From: Anaerolineales bacterium
GTDB lineage: Bacteria; Chloroflexota; Anaerolineae; Anaerolineales; UBA11579
Direction: 5' to 3'
Assembly (NCBI GenBank): GCA_019637755.1
Contig: JAHBVC010000001.1
Coordinates: 1,330,480-1,394,479 of the forward strand
DNA: 64,000 nt
The notes under the pieces are model-generated. The model was not told where the DNA came from and did not search any database. It was given only the letters and a program-made list of their open reading frames with translations. Of this stretch, positions 1-7,702 are shown piece after piece. The position numbers were made by a program, and so were the translations under genes. Numbering within the stretch: position 1 is the stretch's first letter; each line of letters begins with the position of its first letter.

Positions 1-1
1 C

Positions 2-1177
2 TACAGCCCCAACCCCGACCATCGCCGCGATGCCTACCAGGAGCTCTACCGCGTCTATGCCAACGATGCGCCCATCCTCGGCCAGATGTACCAAACGGTC
101 ACGCGTGACTGGAAGTCTGAGAATCTCGATCTGCGCAAATTCAATAGCGCCATCTCGGTGCGCAACCTCAGCAACGACATCTCCGATGAGGTCGTCGATA
201 CCCTGCTGGGCGTATCTGAAGAGAATACGCGTATCTTCCAGCGCTTCTTCAAAATGAAAGCCAAGCTGCTCGGCATGGAGAAGCTGCGCCGCTACGATAT
301 CTATGCCCCGGTGGCCGCTTCCACCAAGGAATTCTCCTACAACAAAGCCGTAGAGCTCACCCTGGAATCCTTCGGCAACTTTGACCCGCGGTTGGCTGAG
401 ATTTCGCGCCGTATCTTTGACGCAGGCCACGTGGATAGCGAAGTGCGCAAGGGCAAGCGCGGCGGGGCCTTCTGCTCCTCAGCTGACCCGGCCAACCTGC
501 CCTGGGTGCTGATCAACTACACCGGCGCCGCCCGCGATGTCTCCACCCTGGCGCACGAGTTCGGCCACGCCGTGCACGCCGTGCTGGCAGAGAAGCACAA
601 CGTGTTCAACTTCCATTCCTCGTTGCCGCTGGCCGAAACCGCCTCCACCTTCGGCGAGATGCTGCTCATCGAACGCCTGCTGGAGGAGGAGACTGACCCG
701 GCCGTGCGCCGAGACATCCTCTTCGGCCAGGTGGATGACGCCTACGCCACGATCATGCGCCAGGTGGGTTTTGCGCTCTTCGAGCGCCAGGCCCACGCCA
801 TGGTCAGCCAGGGCGCCAGTGTGGATGATCTCTCGGCCGCCTACATGGCCAATTTGAACAACCAGTTTGGCGATGCGCTGGAGATCGCCGACGAGTTCAA
901 GTACGAGTGGGTTTCCATCCCGCACATCTTCTATTATCCCTTCTACGTGTATGCCTATTCCTTCGGCCAACTGCTGGTGTTCTCGCTGTACCAGCAATAC
1001 AAGGCCGAGGGGGATGCGTTCAAGCCGCGCTACATCCAATTGCTGTCTGCGGGCGGCTCGGACTCGCCGGAGAACATCCTCAAGAACGCCGGCGTAGACA
1101 TCAAAGACCCAGCCTTCTGGCAGGGTGGCTACGATGTCGTTTCCAATATGGTCGATCAGCTCGAGAAACTGGCCTAA
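2..1177 (+). CDS. pepF: Oligoendopeptidase F family peptidase (M3), 5' truncated by window edge
   Basis: The frame is open from base 2, so the true start lies before the window. The visible part is the catalytic half of an M3 zinc metallopeptidase. HEFGH (bases 554-568) gives the two zinc histidines and the catalytic glutamate, and LAETASTFGEM downstream carries the third ligand. The family degrades short peptides in the cytoplasm, and no signal or membrane segment is visible here. The C-terminal region (FYYPFYVYAYSFGQLL) is typical of the PepF branch. The gene is followed at once by a strong intrinsic terminator. The family call is firm; the PepF subgroup is likely. Confidence 0.93.
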   Translation, partial: YSPNPDHRRDAYQELYRVYANDAPILGQMYQTVTRDWKSENLDLRKFNSAISVRNLSNDISDEVVDTLLGVSEENTRIFQRFFKMKAKLLGMEKLRRYDIYAPVAASTKEFSYNKAVELTLESFGNFDPRLAEISRRIFDAGHVDSEVRKGKRGGAFCSSADPANLPWVLINYTGAARDVSTLAHEFGHAVHAVLAEKHNVFNFHSSLPLAETASTFGEMLLIERLLEEETDPAVRRDILFGQVDDAYATIMRQVGFALFERQAHAMVSQGASVDDLSAAYMANLNNQFGDALEIADEFKYEWVSIPHIFYYPFYVYAYSFGQLLVFSLYQQYKAEGDAFKPRYIQLLSAGGSDSPENILKNAGVDIKDPAFWQGGYDVVSNMVDQLEKLA

Positions 1178-1200
1178 TCACAAGACTAAGCATTCAAAAA

Positions 1201-1231
1201 AAAGGCCGGTGCATTGCACCGGCCTTTTTTT
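1201..1231 (+). terminator. Intrinsic terminator after the M3 peptidase
   Basis: GGCCGGTGC pairs with GCACCGGCC, flanked by A-runs before and seven T after. It begins 24 bases past the stop codon. Confidence 0.9.
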
Positions 1232-1252
1232 ATGCAGAGCAGAAGAGTGTAG

Positions 1253-1521
1253 GGGGCGCAGCATGCTGCGCTCTTATAGTGCCAAGCCGTCATTCCGAGC
1301 GTAGCGAGGAATCCTTTAGGGCATAGCATGCTAAGCCTGTTTGTAATGCCCTAAAGGATTCCTCCTCGCGGCTACGCCGCTCGTTCGGAATGACAGCCTA
1401 CATGGAGTAGTCTAAAGCCTGTTTGCGCCTGCACTTGTGATTGCTTCGTTGTTCAGTGGCTGCGCCGCTTTACGGCCTCGCAATGACGGGCTGGGGTAGG
1501 GCGCAGCATGCTGCCCCCAGC
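1253..1521. repeat. Interspersed palindromic repeat cluster (GTCATTCCGAGCG type)
   Basis: The 350-base gap between the peptidase and the lipoprotein holds no gene. It contains GTCATTCCGAGCGTAGCGAG (from 1289) and, about 60 bases on, an inverted imperfect copy ending in CGTTCGGAATGAC (to 1394), so the RNA could fold into a long hairpin. Copies of GCGCAGCATGCTGC flank it near 1258 and 1501. Repeats of this GTCATTC/GTCATCCTGAGCG type are common between genes in several bacterial phyla. A related array lies at 37263-37815. Confidence 0.8.
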
Positions 1522-1524
1522 GCA

Positions 1525-2397
1525 CTAGTCAAGCCGCCAATACCACAAGTCGTCGATGCGATAGGTGTAGTCGCCCGGTGCGCCGCCGTTGGCATAAAGG
1601 CCAAAGCGGCCACCGCTAAAGTGCCCGTCTTGGATCTCGTCAATTTCAAACTGGTTGGCGTACAGCGTGATCACATCGCCGATCAAGCGGATGCCGAGGA
1701 TATTGGTCTCCTGGCTTCCGCGGCGGATGTGATCGCTTTCCGTCCACGCGATCAGCTCGGTCTTTACATAGGGTGATGTCGAATCCAACCGGTCCAAGCG
1801 GTAACTGCCGTCGCAGGCAAAGGCCACGATGTAGCCGTGCGCCCCAGTACCGCTGCCGGCCCGCGGCCCGCGCACGATCAACCCGTAGGCTTGCTTGCCG
1901 CTGCAATTATCGGTCTTCACGGTCATTTGCAGGAACAGATCATTGGGGGTGGGCGCAGTGAACCACCAGGTATCAAAGCCGGCTTGCTTACCGGTTACGC
2001 TGAGGTGACCGCCCCCCAGCGCCAGGCGCAGCAGGTTGTCATTGGGTAAGCCGTTGGAATCGGACCAATTGCGGTCATCGTCCATGCTGTCATATAGCGT
2101 GGGCGAATTGCCATACTCGCTGCGCGGGTCAAAGGGCAGCGGGGTCGGCGTCAGGGTCGGCGTGGGGGTATCCGAGGGCACCGGTGTTTCGCTGGGCGGC
2201 AAGGTGGGGGAGGGCTCAGGCGTATTGCTGGGCAATGGCGTCTGCGTGGCCGTTGGCGAAGGGGTAAAGGTGGCCGTGGGGTCGAGGGTAGCCGTTGCCG
2301 TCTGGGTGGGCGCGGGCGCGAACGGCAGCGCACAGGCGCTCAGCGCCAGGCATCCCAGGGTCAACGCCGCGGAAAGAGCGAAAGTTCGTTTCATCAA
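1525..2397 (-). CDS. Secreted lipoprotein with Pro/Thr linker and jelly-roll-like C-terminal domain
   Basis: A 290-residue protein. Residues 1-22 form a signal peptide ending in the lipobox LSAC, so the mature protein is probably lipid-anchored at Cys22. Residues about 30-90 are a low-complexity Thr/Pro/Ser linker (repeats such as TPTPTLTPTP), common in cell-surface proteins of Anaerolineae. The C-terminal 190 residues (YDSMDDDRNW, GLIVRG, RFGLYANG, IDDLWYW) look like a laminin G/concanavalin-type beta-sandwich of the kind that binds glycans. No catalytic motif is recognised. It stands alone, so its role is unknown; surface carbohydrate binding is a guess from the fold. Confidence 0.8.
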   Translation of the reverse strand: MMKRTFALSAALTLGCLALSACALPFAPAPTQTATATLDPTATFTPSPTATQTPLPSNTPEPSPTLPPSETPVPSDTPTPTLTPTPLPFDPRSEYGNSPTLYDSMDDDRNWSDSNGLPNDNLLRLALGGGHLSVTGKQAGFDTWWFTAPTPNDLFLQMTVKTDNCSGKQAYGLIVRGPRAGSGTGAHGYIVAFACDGSYRLDRLDSTSPYVKTELIAWTESDHIRRGSQETNILGIRLIGDVITLYANQFEIDEIQDGHFSGGRFGLYANGGAPGDYTYRIDDLWYWRLD

Positions 2398-2495
2398 AGC
2401 ATCCTTTGTATGCCCACACTATAGAGCAGGCCGTCTATTTTTGCAGTAGATCTATGCTTGGAGTTGCAGGTTTGTTGCCAGTTTTGGCCAATCGC

Positions 2496-2534
2496 TTGAT
2501 AAGCGTTCCTCAGGCTGGTATAAGAAATCAGCTA
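2496..2534 (+). promoter_or_regulatory. Sigma-70 type promoter, probably leaderless, for the deoxynucleoside kinase
   Basis: TTGATA (2496-2501), a 17-base spacer, then TATAAG (2519-2524). The expected transcription start, 7-10 bases downstream, falls on or next to the ATG at 2534, and no Shine-Dalgarno sequence precedes that ATG. Confidence 0.6.
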
Positions 2535-3169
2535 TGTATATTGCCATCGAAGGTGTCATCGGTGTGGGCAAAACCACACTGGCGCGCATGCTGCAGCAGC
2601 GCTTTGCGGCAGAACTGCGCCTCGAGGTCTTTGACGAAAATCCGTTCCTATCTGATTTCTACGGCGATCGGGCGCGCTATGCCTTTCAGACCCAGATCTT
2701 CTTTTTGCTCAGCCGCTACCACCAGCAAAACAGCTTTATGCCCGAGATTTTGACGCAAGGCAAGAACTTGATCACTGATTACACCTTCGCCAAGGATGCC
2801 TTGTTTGCGCGCATCAACCTGGTGGGGGACGAGCTGGACATGTATTACAAGGTGCACGATGCGCTGGCGGAGAAGATCCAACTGCCTGAGCTGATCGTTT
2901 ACCTACAAGCCTCCACGGATGTGTTGATGCAGCGCATCGCCCGGCGTGATCGTCCCTACGAGCGCCAAATGGAACGCGCCTATATCGACACCCTCAACAC
3001 AGAGTACGAGAGCTTTTTTGACGATTTTTTCAAGGGCGTGCCGGTGTTACGCATCCCAACGGATGCGCTGGATATTGTCAGCAGCCCTGCGGCGCAAGAC
3101 CATGTAGAACAGGCCATTCGCCAGGCGTTAGCCCAGGCTCCCCGCCAGACGCAGTTACCGCTCGACTAA
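2534..3169 (+). CDS. Deoxynucleoside kinase (deoxyadenosine/deoxyguanosine kinase family)
   Basis: This 211-residue protein phosphorylates deoxynucleosides to dNMPs for nucleotide salvage in the cytosol. A P-loop GVIGVGKTT lies at residues 7-15. LITDYTFAKDALFA matches the family's substrate-site segment, and RRDRPYERQME (about residues 136-146) matches the LID/arginine region. The length is normal for the family. Substrate preference (dA/dG versus dC) cannot be read safely from sequence. It is a single gene with its own promoter (2496-2524) and terminator (3168-3195). Confidence 0.92.
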   Translation: MYIAIEGVIGVGKTTLARMLQQRFAAELRLEVFDENPFLSDFYGDRARYAFQTQIFFLLSRYHQQNSFMPEILTQGKNLITDYTFAKDALFARINLVGDELDMYYKVHDALAEKIQLPELIVYLQASTDVLMQRIARRDRPYERQMERAYIDTLNTEYESFFDDFFKGVPVLRIPTDALDIVSSPAAQDHVEQAIRQALAQAPRQTQLPLD

Positions 3170-3195
3170 AAGAGCTGCGCTGGCGCAGCTCTTTT
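3168..3195 (+). terminator. Intrinsic terminator after deoxynucleoside kinase
   Basis: AAAAGAGCTGCG pairs with CGCAGCTCTTTT around a short loop. It overlaps the stop codon and could also serve the convergent gene ending at 3199. Confidence 0.85.
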
Positions 3196-3198
3196 GTG

Positions 3199-3930
3199 TC
3201 AATTTTCATATCGACTATTGTCTATTTGTTCATCTTCGTGGCTGCGGCGAGGCGCTGCGCCGCTGGGGGTATCCTGTGCCGCCCAGCGCGCCTCGGCTTC
3301 GGCCAGGGCCGCGGGGCTCGCCCGGCGCACCATCACCCATTTGCCACAGTGCGGGCAGCGGTCCAATTTCTTGGCGCCCATATTGAAGCTAAAGAACTTC
3401 AGCGGGAAGGGTAGCGCACAGTGCGGGCATATTGCGCCGCCAGAGAGGCCGTACTTGCCGCGCTCGGGCCGCTTGCGGATCAGCAAGGCCGGCACAACTG
3501 TGGTGAGCAGGATCAGGCCAAACACGATGCCGAGCAGCGGTCCGAGCAACTGCACTATCTTGCCGCGCGATTCTTCGGCGGAGAGAAAGGTGCGCGTGAT
3601 CTCGTTGGAATGCAGTGGCGCGCCGCTGGCAGGGTAGCCAATGGCGTAGATGCGGTGCTCGCCGGGCGCGTGATCCTTGGTGGTGAACTGGACGCGGAAC
3701 GGGGTCTCGTCATCCGTGGCGATCAGCGCTGCGTCAATGTAAAACTCCACGCGCTGTAAGTTGGCCGGCCCCTCGGCGATCAGGCTGAACAGCCCTTCGA
3801 TGTCATTGCCAAAACCAGCGTGACCAAAATCGCGGTTCATGCGCAGGCTAAGGCTTGTGTCTTGAGCATGCACGGGCGCCGCCACAAGAAACAAGGCCAG
3901 CACAAGAATAGATACAGCAAGCTTCTTCAT
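3199..3930 (-). CDS. Secreted/membrane protein with Ig-like ectodomain and cytoplasmic zinc ribbon
   Basis: I choose the ATG at 3930 because AAAGGACCTC precedes it; a longer form from 3954 has no such site. The 243-residue protein has a signal peptide (KKLAVSILVLALFLVAAPVHA), an extracytoplasmic domain of about 110 residues resembling a bacterial Ig-like fold, a membrane helix (LLGPLLGIVFGLILLTTVVPALLI), then a tail with CPHC and CPHCGKW, a four-cysteine zinc ribbon. The start lies 14 bases after the ABC permease stop, so it is probably the third gene of that operon. It may be an accessory subunit of the exporter. I know no named family. Confidence 0.72.
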   Translation of the reverse strand: MKKLAVSILVLALFLVAAPVHAQDTSLSLRMNRDFGHAGFGNDIEGLFSLIAEGPANLQRVEFYIDAALIATDDETPFRVQFTTKDHAPGEHRIYAIGYPASGAPLHSNEITRTFLSAEESRGKIVQLLGPLLGIVFGLILLTTVVPALLIRKRPERGKYGLSGGAICPHCALPFPLKFFSFNMGAKKLDRCPHCGKWVMVRRASPAALAEAEARWAAQDTPSGAAPRRSHEDEQIDNSRYEN

Positions 3931-3944
3931 TGAGGTCCTTTGGG

Positions 3945-4736
3945 TTACTTCCATCGCGTCAAAATCGTTTCACGCTGGAACAAGCGAATAGCAAAGTACA
4001 GCAACGCGAGATCTACAAACACCAATGCGCCCGCGATGGTGAGCAGGATCGATTGATCGAGCGCTACCACGCCTACCATCTGCCCAATGAATAGGGCCGT
4101 GACCGGCAGTACCAGCAAGCCCGCCAGTTGCTCAGCGGCCCGCGGATCGTTCACGCGCGAGGAGATCATGATCGCCAGGCTCACCCCGGTGAGCGAGAGC
4201 AGCGGGCCGACGACAAAGATGCCCACCAGCCATAGCGCCGAGAGCAGGCGGCCGGCCACTGCACTGCCCGCAATGACTGAGGTGCCAATTGCGAAGATGG
4301 CAAAACTTGCCAGGCTGGCCAGCAAAGCCGGCAGCGCCGCGGCGATGGCTTTCCCGGCCAGCAGTTGCCCGGTAGTGATCGGCGTGGCGAGCAGTGGCTC
4401 GAGGGTGCGCGTAGACTTCTCGCCCACAATGCTGTACGAGGCGATCGTGATCGGAATGATGGCAGGCATCATCAGGAACAGCACCAGGAACTGTTGCAAA
4501 AGCAAAAGCTGCGTGCATTCCAGCCCTTCCAAAGGGCCACATGCGGCCTTTAGCTGGCTGATCAATGGGCCGAACTCTGACTCAATCGTGCTTACCTCTG
4601 CGCCTGAAGAGGCATACAGGAGGCCCAAAGGGATGAGTGCAAACACCAGCGGCATGAATACCACGCTAAAGATCACCAGCTTATTGCGAAAGACTTCAGC
4701 CCATTCCTTGCCAACCAGGACGGCGATCTTTTTCAT
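3945..4736 (-). CDS. ABC-2 type transporter permease (NatB-like)
   Basis: A 263-residue membrane protein with about six hydrophobic segments. The cytoplasmic motif GEKSTRTLEPLLATPI after the second segment is diagnostic of ABC-2/NatB permeases, which work as partners of a single ATPase in export or membrane-stress systems. The start codon overlaps the stop of the upstream ATPase gene (ATGA, 4733-4736), implying translational coupling. Subunit pairing with the CPBP-ABC fusion is therefore very likely. The substrate is unknown. Confidence 0.9.
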   Translation of the reverse strand: MKKIAVLVGKEWAEVFRNKLVIFSVVFMPLVFALIPLGLLYASSGAEVSTIESEFGPLISQLKAACGPLEGLECTQLLLLQQFLVLFLMMPAIIPITIASYSIVGEKSTRTLEPLLATPITTGQLLAGKAIAAALPALLASLASFAIFAIGTSVIAGSAVAGRLLSALWLVGIFVVGPLLSLTGVSLAIMISSRVNDPRAAEQLAGLLVLPVTALFIGQMVGVVALDQSILLTIAGALVFVDLALLYFAIRLFQRETILTRWK

Positions 4737-6649
4737 GCCGCCCCCTCAGGCTGAGCCTGGCCGCCCAATAACTGAAAATACACATCTTCCAGGCTCTGGC
4801 GAATTTCGCCAACGAACTGCACATCGGCGCCCAGCCCAACCAGCTCGCGCAGTAGCTCGGGGTTGTGCGCTTCGGGGTCATCTAGCTTGACCACGATCTT
4901 GTCGCCGCGCAGAGTGGCTTCATGCACATAGGTTTTCTGACGCAGCGCGCTGACGAAGGCTTCCTTTGCCGCCGCCAGATGAAAGACCACCGAGCGGCCA
5001 AATAACTTGCGGCGCAGCGCATTGGGGGTATCCACCGCCAGCAGCTTGGATTTGAAAATAGCGATGCGATCGCATAACCGGTCTGCTTCGTCAAGATTAT
5101 GTGTGGTGATGATAATGGTGCGCCCCTCGCCGCGCAGCTGCTCGACAAATTCGCGCACCGTGCGCGCCGCTTCGGGGTCGAGGCCGCTGGTGGGCTCATC
5201 CAGGAAGATCACCTTGGGCTCGTGCAGCAAGGCGCGGGCAATGGCCAACTTCTGGCGCATCCCCTTAGAGAAGCCGCCCACGGCTTCGTGGCGCCGGCCC
5301 CATAAGCCGAGCATGCGCAGATAGCGCTCCACTTGCCCGGGGATATCCTGCACCTCGTACAGCTCAGCGAAGAAGCCCAAATTGCGCTCGGCGCTGAGTT
5401 GCTCATACATGCCCGGCGTTTCCGTCAGAATGCCGATGTCCTTGCGCAGCGCGGTGTCATCTGCGCCGAGACGATGGCCGGCCACCCAAGCCTCGCCTTC
5501 ACTCGGCGCGATCAGCGCTGCCAGCATGCGGATGCTGGTGGTCTTGCCGGCGCCGTTAGGCCCGAGCAGGCCAAAGACTTCGCCTACAGGAATTTTGAGA
5601 TCGAGATGATCCACCGCGTCCAGGCTACCGAAGCGTTTGCTCAGCCCGTAGGCTACGATTGCGTCGGCATTACTCGGTGCCGGCCCCTGCGGCTGTGTTT
5701 CACGTGAAACATCTTGGGTGGCTTCAGGCATCTCAGGGCCGCCCTTCCACAATAAATACAGGGCGAATACAACACTGGGAATACCGGCGATCACTCCGGT
5801 GGGATAAGGGCCCAACAAGGAGCTCAGCCCGCTGGCCTCCGGGTTGATCATCAAGGCCCCCAAGCCAGCGATGCCATTCAAGCCGGCGTGGGCGATCACC
5901 GCCGGCCACACGCTGCCGCCGCGCAGCACCAGCCAGCCCATGATCACTGCCCACGGAATGGTGAACCACACCATTGCCAGGATCCCGGCCCACGGTGCCC
6001 CAAAGTAATCAAAGCCATAGTTGTGCCCCATGGCAATGATCGGCGCGTGCCAGAACCCCCAAATGATGCCACCCAAGACCGTGGCTTTACGGAAGCCAAG
6101 CGGCATCAGTTTTTGTTGCAGATACCCACGCCAGCCAAACTCTTCACCAAAAGTGAAGATGCTGTTGATCAGCGGGGCCAGTAAAACCCCTTGCCCCACC
6201 TGGATGAGCAGCAGCGTCCATGCATCAAAAGGCAATGCTTGCCCCGCCACTTCCGTGATGGCGTCGATCTGTTGTTGCAACACGCTCAGCGCGCTATCAA
6301 AGTGCCCCGGGAACACGCCGAAGTACACCACCAAGCCGAGAATGGTCAGCACTGTGGGCAGCAGCCAGGCCAAGGCCCAACTAAACCATGAGCGGCCTAC
6401 ATTCGGTTGCAGCCACAGATCCTTCCAGCCTTCTTTGGTGATGGCGCGGGTGAGCAGGTGGGCGATGGCGGGTGACCACATGCAGCCCAAAGCCAGCAGC
6501 ACCACGGCCAGCGTAATGCCCGTGCCGGGGAACAATTCCGGGCTGTCTACCAGCCCGCCGGTGGCGTAAATCACGGCGGCAAACGCCCAGCACAGCCCAA
6601 AGGCCAATGCCAGGAAGATCCAAATGCGTCGGGTGTCGAGTGTCTTCAT
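4733..6649 (-). CDS. Fusion of CPBP intramembrane protease and ABC transporter ATPase
   Basis: I take the ATG at 6649 (AGGAGCAGG just upstream), giving 638 residues; the longer form from 6688 would read through a parS site. Residues 1-300 are polytopic and carry all CPBP (Abi/CAAX protease-like) motifs: EEFGWR near 169, FWHAP near 199 and HAGLNG near 254. After a short linker, residues about 325-638 are an ABC ATPase: Walker A GPNGAGKTT near 363, signature FSKGMRQKLAIARAL, Walker B VIFLDEPTSGLD, and a C-terminal extension typical of NatA/CcmA-type ATPases. It is coupled to the ABC-2 permease, so the complex joins a putative membrane protease or scaffold to an exporter. CPBP and ABC domains are usually separate genes; the fusion is unusual. 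Confidence 0.9.
   Translation of the reverse strand: MKTLDTRRIWIFLALAFGLCWAFAAVIYATGGLVDSPELFPGTGITLAVVLLALGCMWSPAIAHLLTRAITKEGWKDLWLQPNVGRSWFSWALAWLLPTVLTILGLVVYFGVFPGHFDSALSVLQQQIDAITEVAGQALPFDAWTLLLIQVGQGVLLAPLINSIFTFGEEFGWRGYLQQKLMPLGFRKATVLGGIIWGFWHAPIIAMGHNYGFDYFGAPWAGILAMVWFTIPWAVIMGWLVLRGGSVWPAVIAHAGLNGIAGLGALMINPEASGLSSLLGPYPTGVIAGIPSVVFALYLLWKGGPEMPEATQDVSRETQPQGPAPSNADAIVAYGLSKRFGSLDAVDHLDLKIPVGEVFGLLGPNGAGKTTSIRMLAALIAPSEGEAWVAGHRLGADDTALRKDIGILTETPGMYEQLSAERNLGFFAELYEVQDIPGQVERYLRMLGLWGRRHEAVGGFSKGMRQKLAIARALLHEPKVIFLDEPTSGLDPEAARTVREFVEQLRGEGRTIIITTHNLDEADRLCDRIAIFKSKLLAVDTPNALRRKLFGRSVVFHLAAAKEAFVSALRQKTYVHEATLRGDKIVVKLDDPEAHNPELLRELVGLGADVQFVGEIRQSLEDVYFQLLGGQAQPEGAA
5696..5711. 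promoter_or_regulatory. parS: parS-type ParB-binding site 1 (perfect palindrome)
   Basis: TGTTTCACGTGAAACA is a perfect 16-bp palindrome matching the conserved chromosomal parS consensus TGTTNCACGTGAAACA. It lies inside the fusion gene and encodes VSRET at the CPBP-ABC linker. Confidence 0.85.
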
Positions 6650-6661
6650 CCTGCTCCTGTG

Positions 6662-6677
6662 TGTTTCACGTGAAACA
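6662..6677. promoter_or_regulatory. parS: parS-type ParB-binding site 2 (perfect palindrome)
   Basis: A second exact copy of TGTTTCACGTGAAACA, 966 bp from the first, immediately upstream of the ribosome-binding site of the CPBP-ABC gene. No parA or parB gene is present in the window. Confidence 0.85.
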
Positions 6678-6727
6678 TGCTGCATCAACTAGAAAACGAT
6701 ACTACCAATAGTTAGTGCTGCGCAGAT

Positions 6728-6762
6728 AGAAAAGCCGCCAGGTTTGTCCTGGCGGCTTAGAA
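6728..6762 (-). terminator. Intrinsic terminator after the slipin gene
   Basis: On the minus strand AAGCCGCCAGG pairs with CCTGGCGGCTT, followed by a short T-rich run. It separates the GntR-slipin unit from the CPBP-ABC operon. Confidence 0.75.
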
Positions 6763-6766
6763 AGGT

Positions 6767-7690
6767 TTAGCTCTTGGGGGTGTTTTGCTGTGCTAGCGAG
6801 ACCATGCCGCTCATGCCACCTAAGTTCATGGTGTCCACGGCACTGCTGGGCACGATGACCATGGCGCCTTTTTCCTTGAGGCCCTCGAACAACATGTTCA
6901 TCGCCCGCAGATGCAGCGCGGTGGGATTGTCTTTGTACGCGCGCGAGGCTTCGGCGAACGAGTCGGCAATTTGCTTCTCCGATTCGCCCAGGATCACGCG
7001 GGCTTGGCGCTCACGCTCGGCCTGCGCCTGGCGCGACATGGCGTCTTCCAAATCCTGTGGGATGACCACATCGCGAATCTCCACCGATTGCACGGTGATG
7101 CCCCACGGCGTGGTGCGCTCATCGATGATCTTTTGCAGGTCGGCATCCATGCGGGCGCGGCCCACCAGGATGTCGGCCAGGTCGCTGGCGCCGATCACTT
7201 CGCGCAGCGCGGTTTGCGCTGCCCAGCTGATCGCGGCGCGATAGTCTTCCACTTCCAGGGCGGCCTTCTCGGCATCCCACACCAGCCAGAACATCACCGC
7301 GTCTACGTTGACCGGCACCGTGTCCTTGGTGAGCGTTTTCTCGGCGCTGAAGGGCGCCACGATCACACGTTGGTCGATCCACTGCGTCACCTGGTCGGCC
7401 ACCGGCACGATCCAGAACAAGCCCGGGCCGCGCTGCCCAATGAAGCGGCCGAAGCGCAAGACCACCGCCTTCTCCCATTGGTCCGCCAGCTTGAGGCCGA
7501 GCAGTACATACAGCCCGCCAATGAAGGCGAGCCCGCCGAGGATCACCGCGGCCCAGGCCGCGCCTTGCAATCCCAGCCACAAGGCCAGGCCGCCGCCGGC
7601 GAACCAAAGCACCATCATCAGCAAGGCAGCAATGCCCGGCACGTGCCCAGAGCGATTCTTGTGTGCTGTCGAAAATCCTGTAGTAAGCAT
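6767..7690 (-). CDS. Slipin: SPFH/stomatin/prohibitin-domain membrane protein
   Basis: A 307-residue protein. Two N-terminal hydrophobic helices (residues 18-45 and 46-70) are followed by the SPFH domain (EKAVVLRFGRF, GPGLFWIVPVADQV, QSVEIRDVVIPQDLEDAMSRQAQ cut short here) and a heptad-rich helix of the type that builds oligomeric rings at membranes. SPFH proteins organise membrane microdomains and modulate membrane proteases. AAAGGAGAC precedes the ATG. Its start lies 12 bases after the GntR gene, so the two form one unit. No NfeD-like partner is adjacent, which is unusual for bacterial slipins. Confidence 0.9.
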   Translation of the reverse strand: MLTTGFSTAHKNRSGHVPGIAALLMMVLWFAGGGLALWLGLQGAAWAAVILGGLAFIGGLYVLLGLKLADQWEKAVVLRFGRFIGQRGPGLFWIVPVADQVTQWIDQRVIVAPFSAEKTLTKDTVPVNVDAVMFWLVWDAEKAALEVEDYRAAISWAAQTALREVIGASDLADILVGRARMDADLQKIIDERTTPWGITVQSVEIRDVVIPQDLEDAMSRQAQAERERQARVILGESEKQIADSFAEASRAYKDNPTALHLRAMNMLFEGLKEKGAMVIVPSSAVDTMNLGGMSGMVSLAQQNTPKS

Positions 7691-7702
7691 GTTGTCTCCT
7701 TT

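Noticed and set aside
2036-2449. 137-codon Gly/Val-rich open frame opposite the lipoprotein
   Set aside because: It is the complement of the Thr/Pro linker, which naturally reads as Gly/Val.
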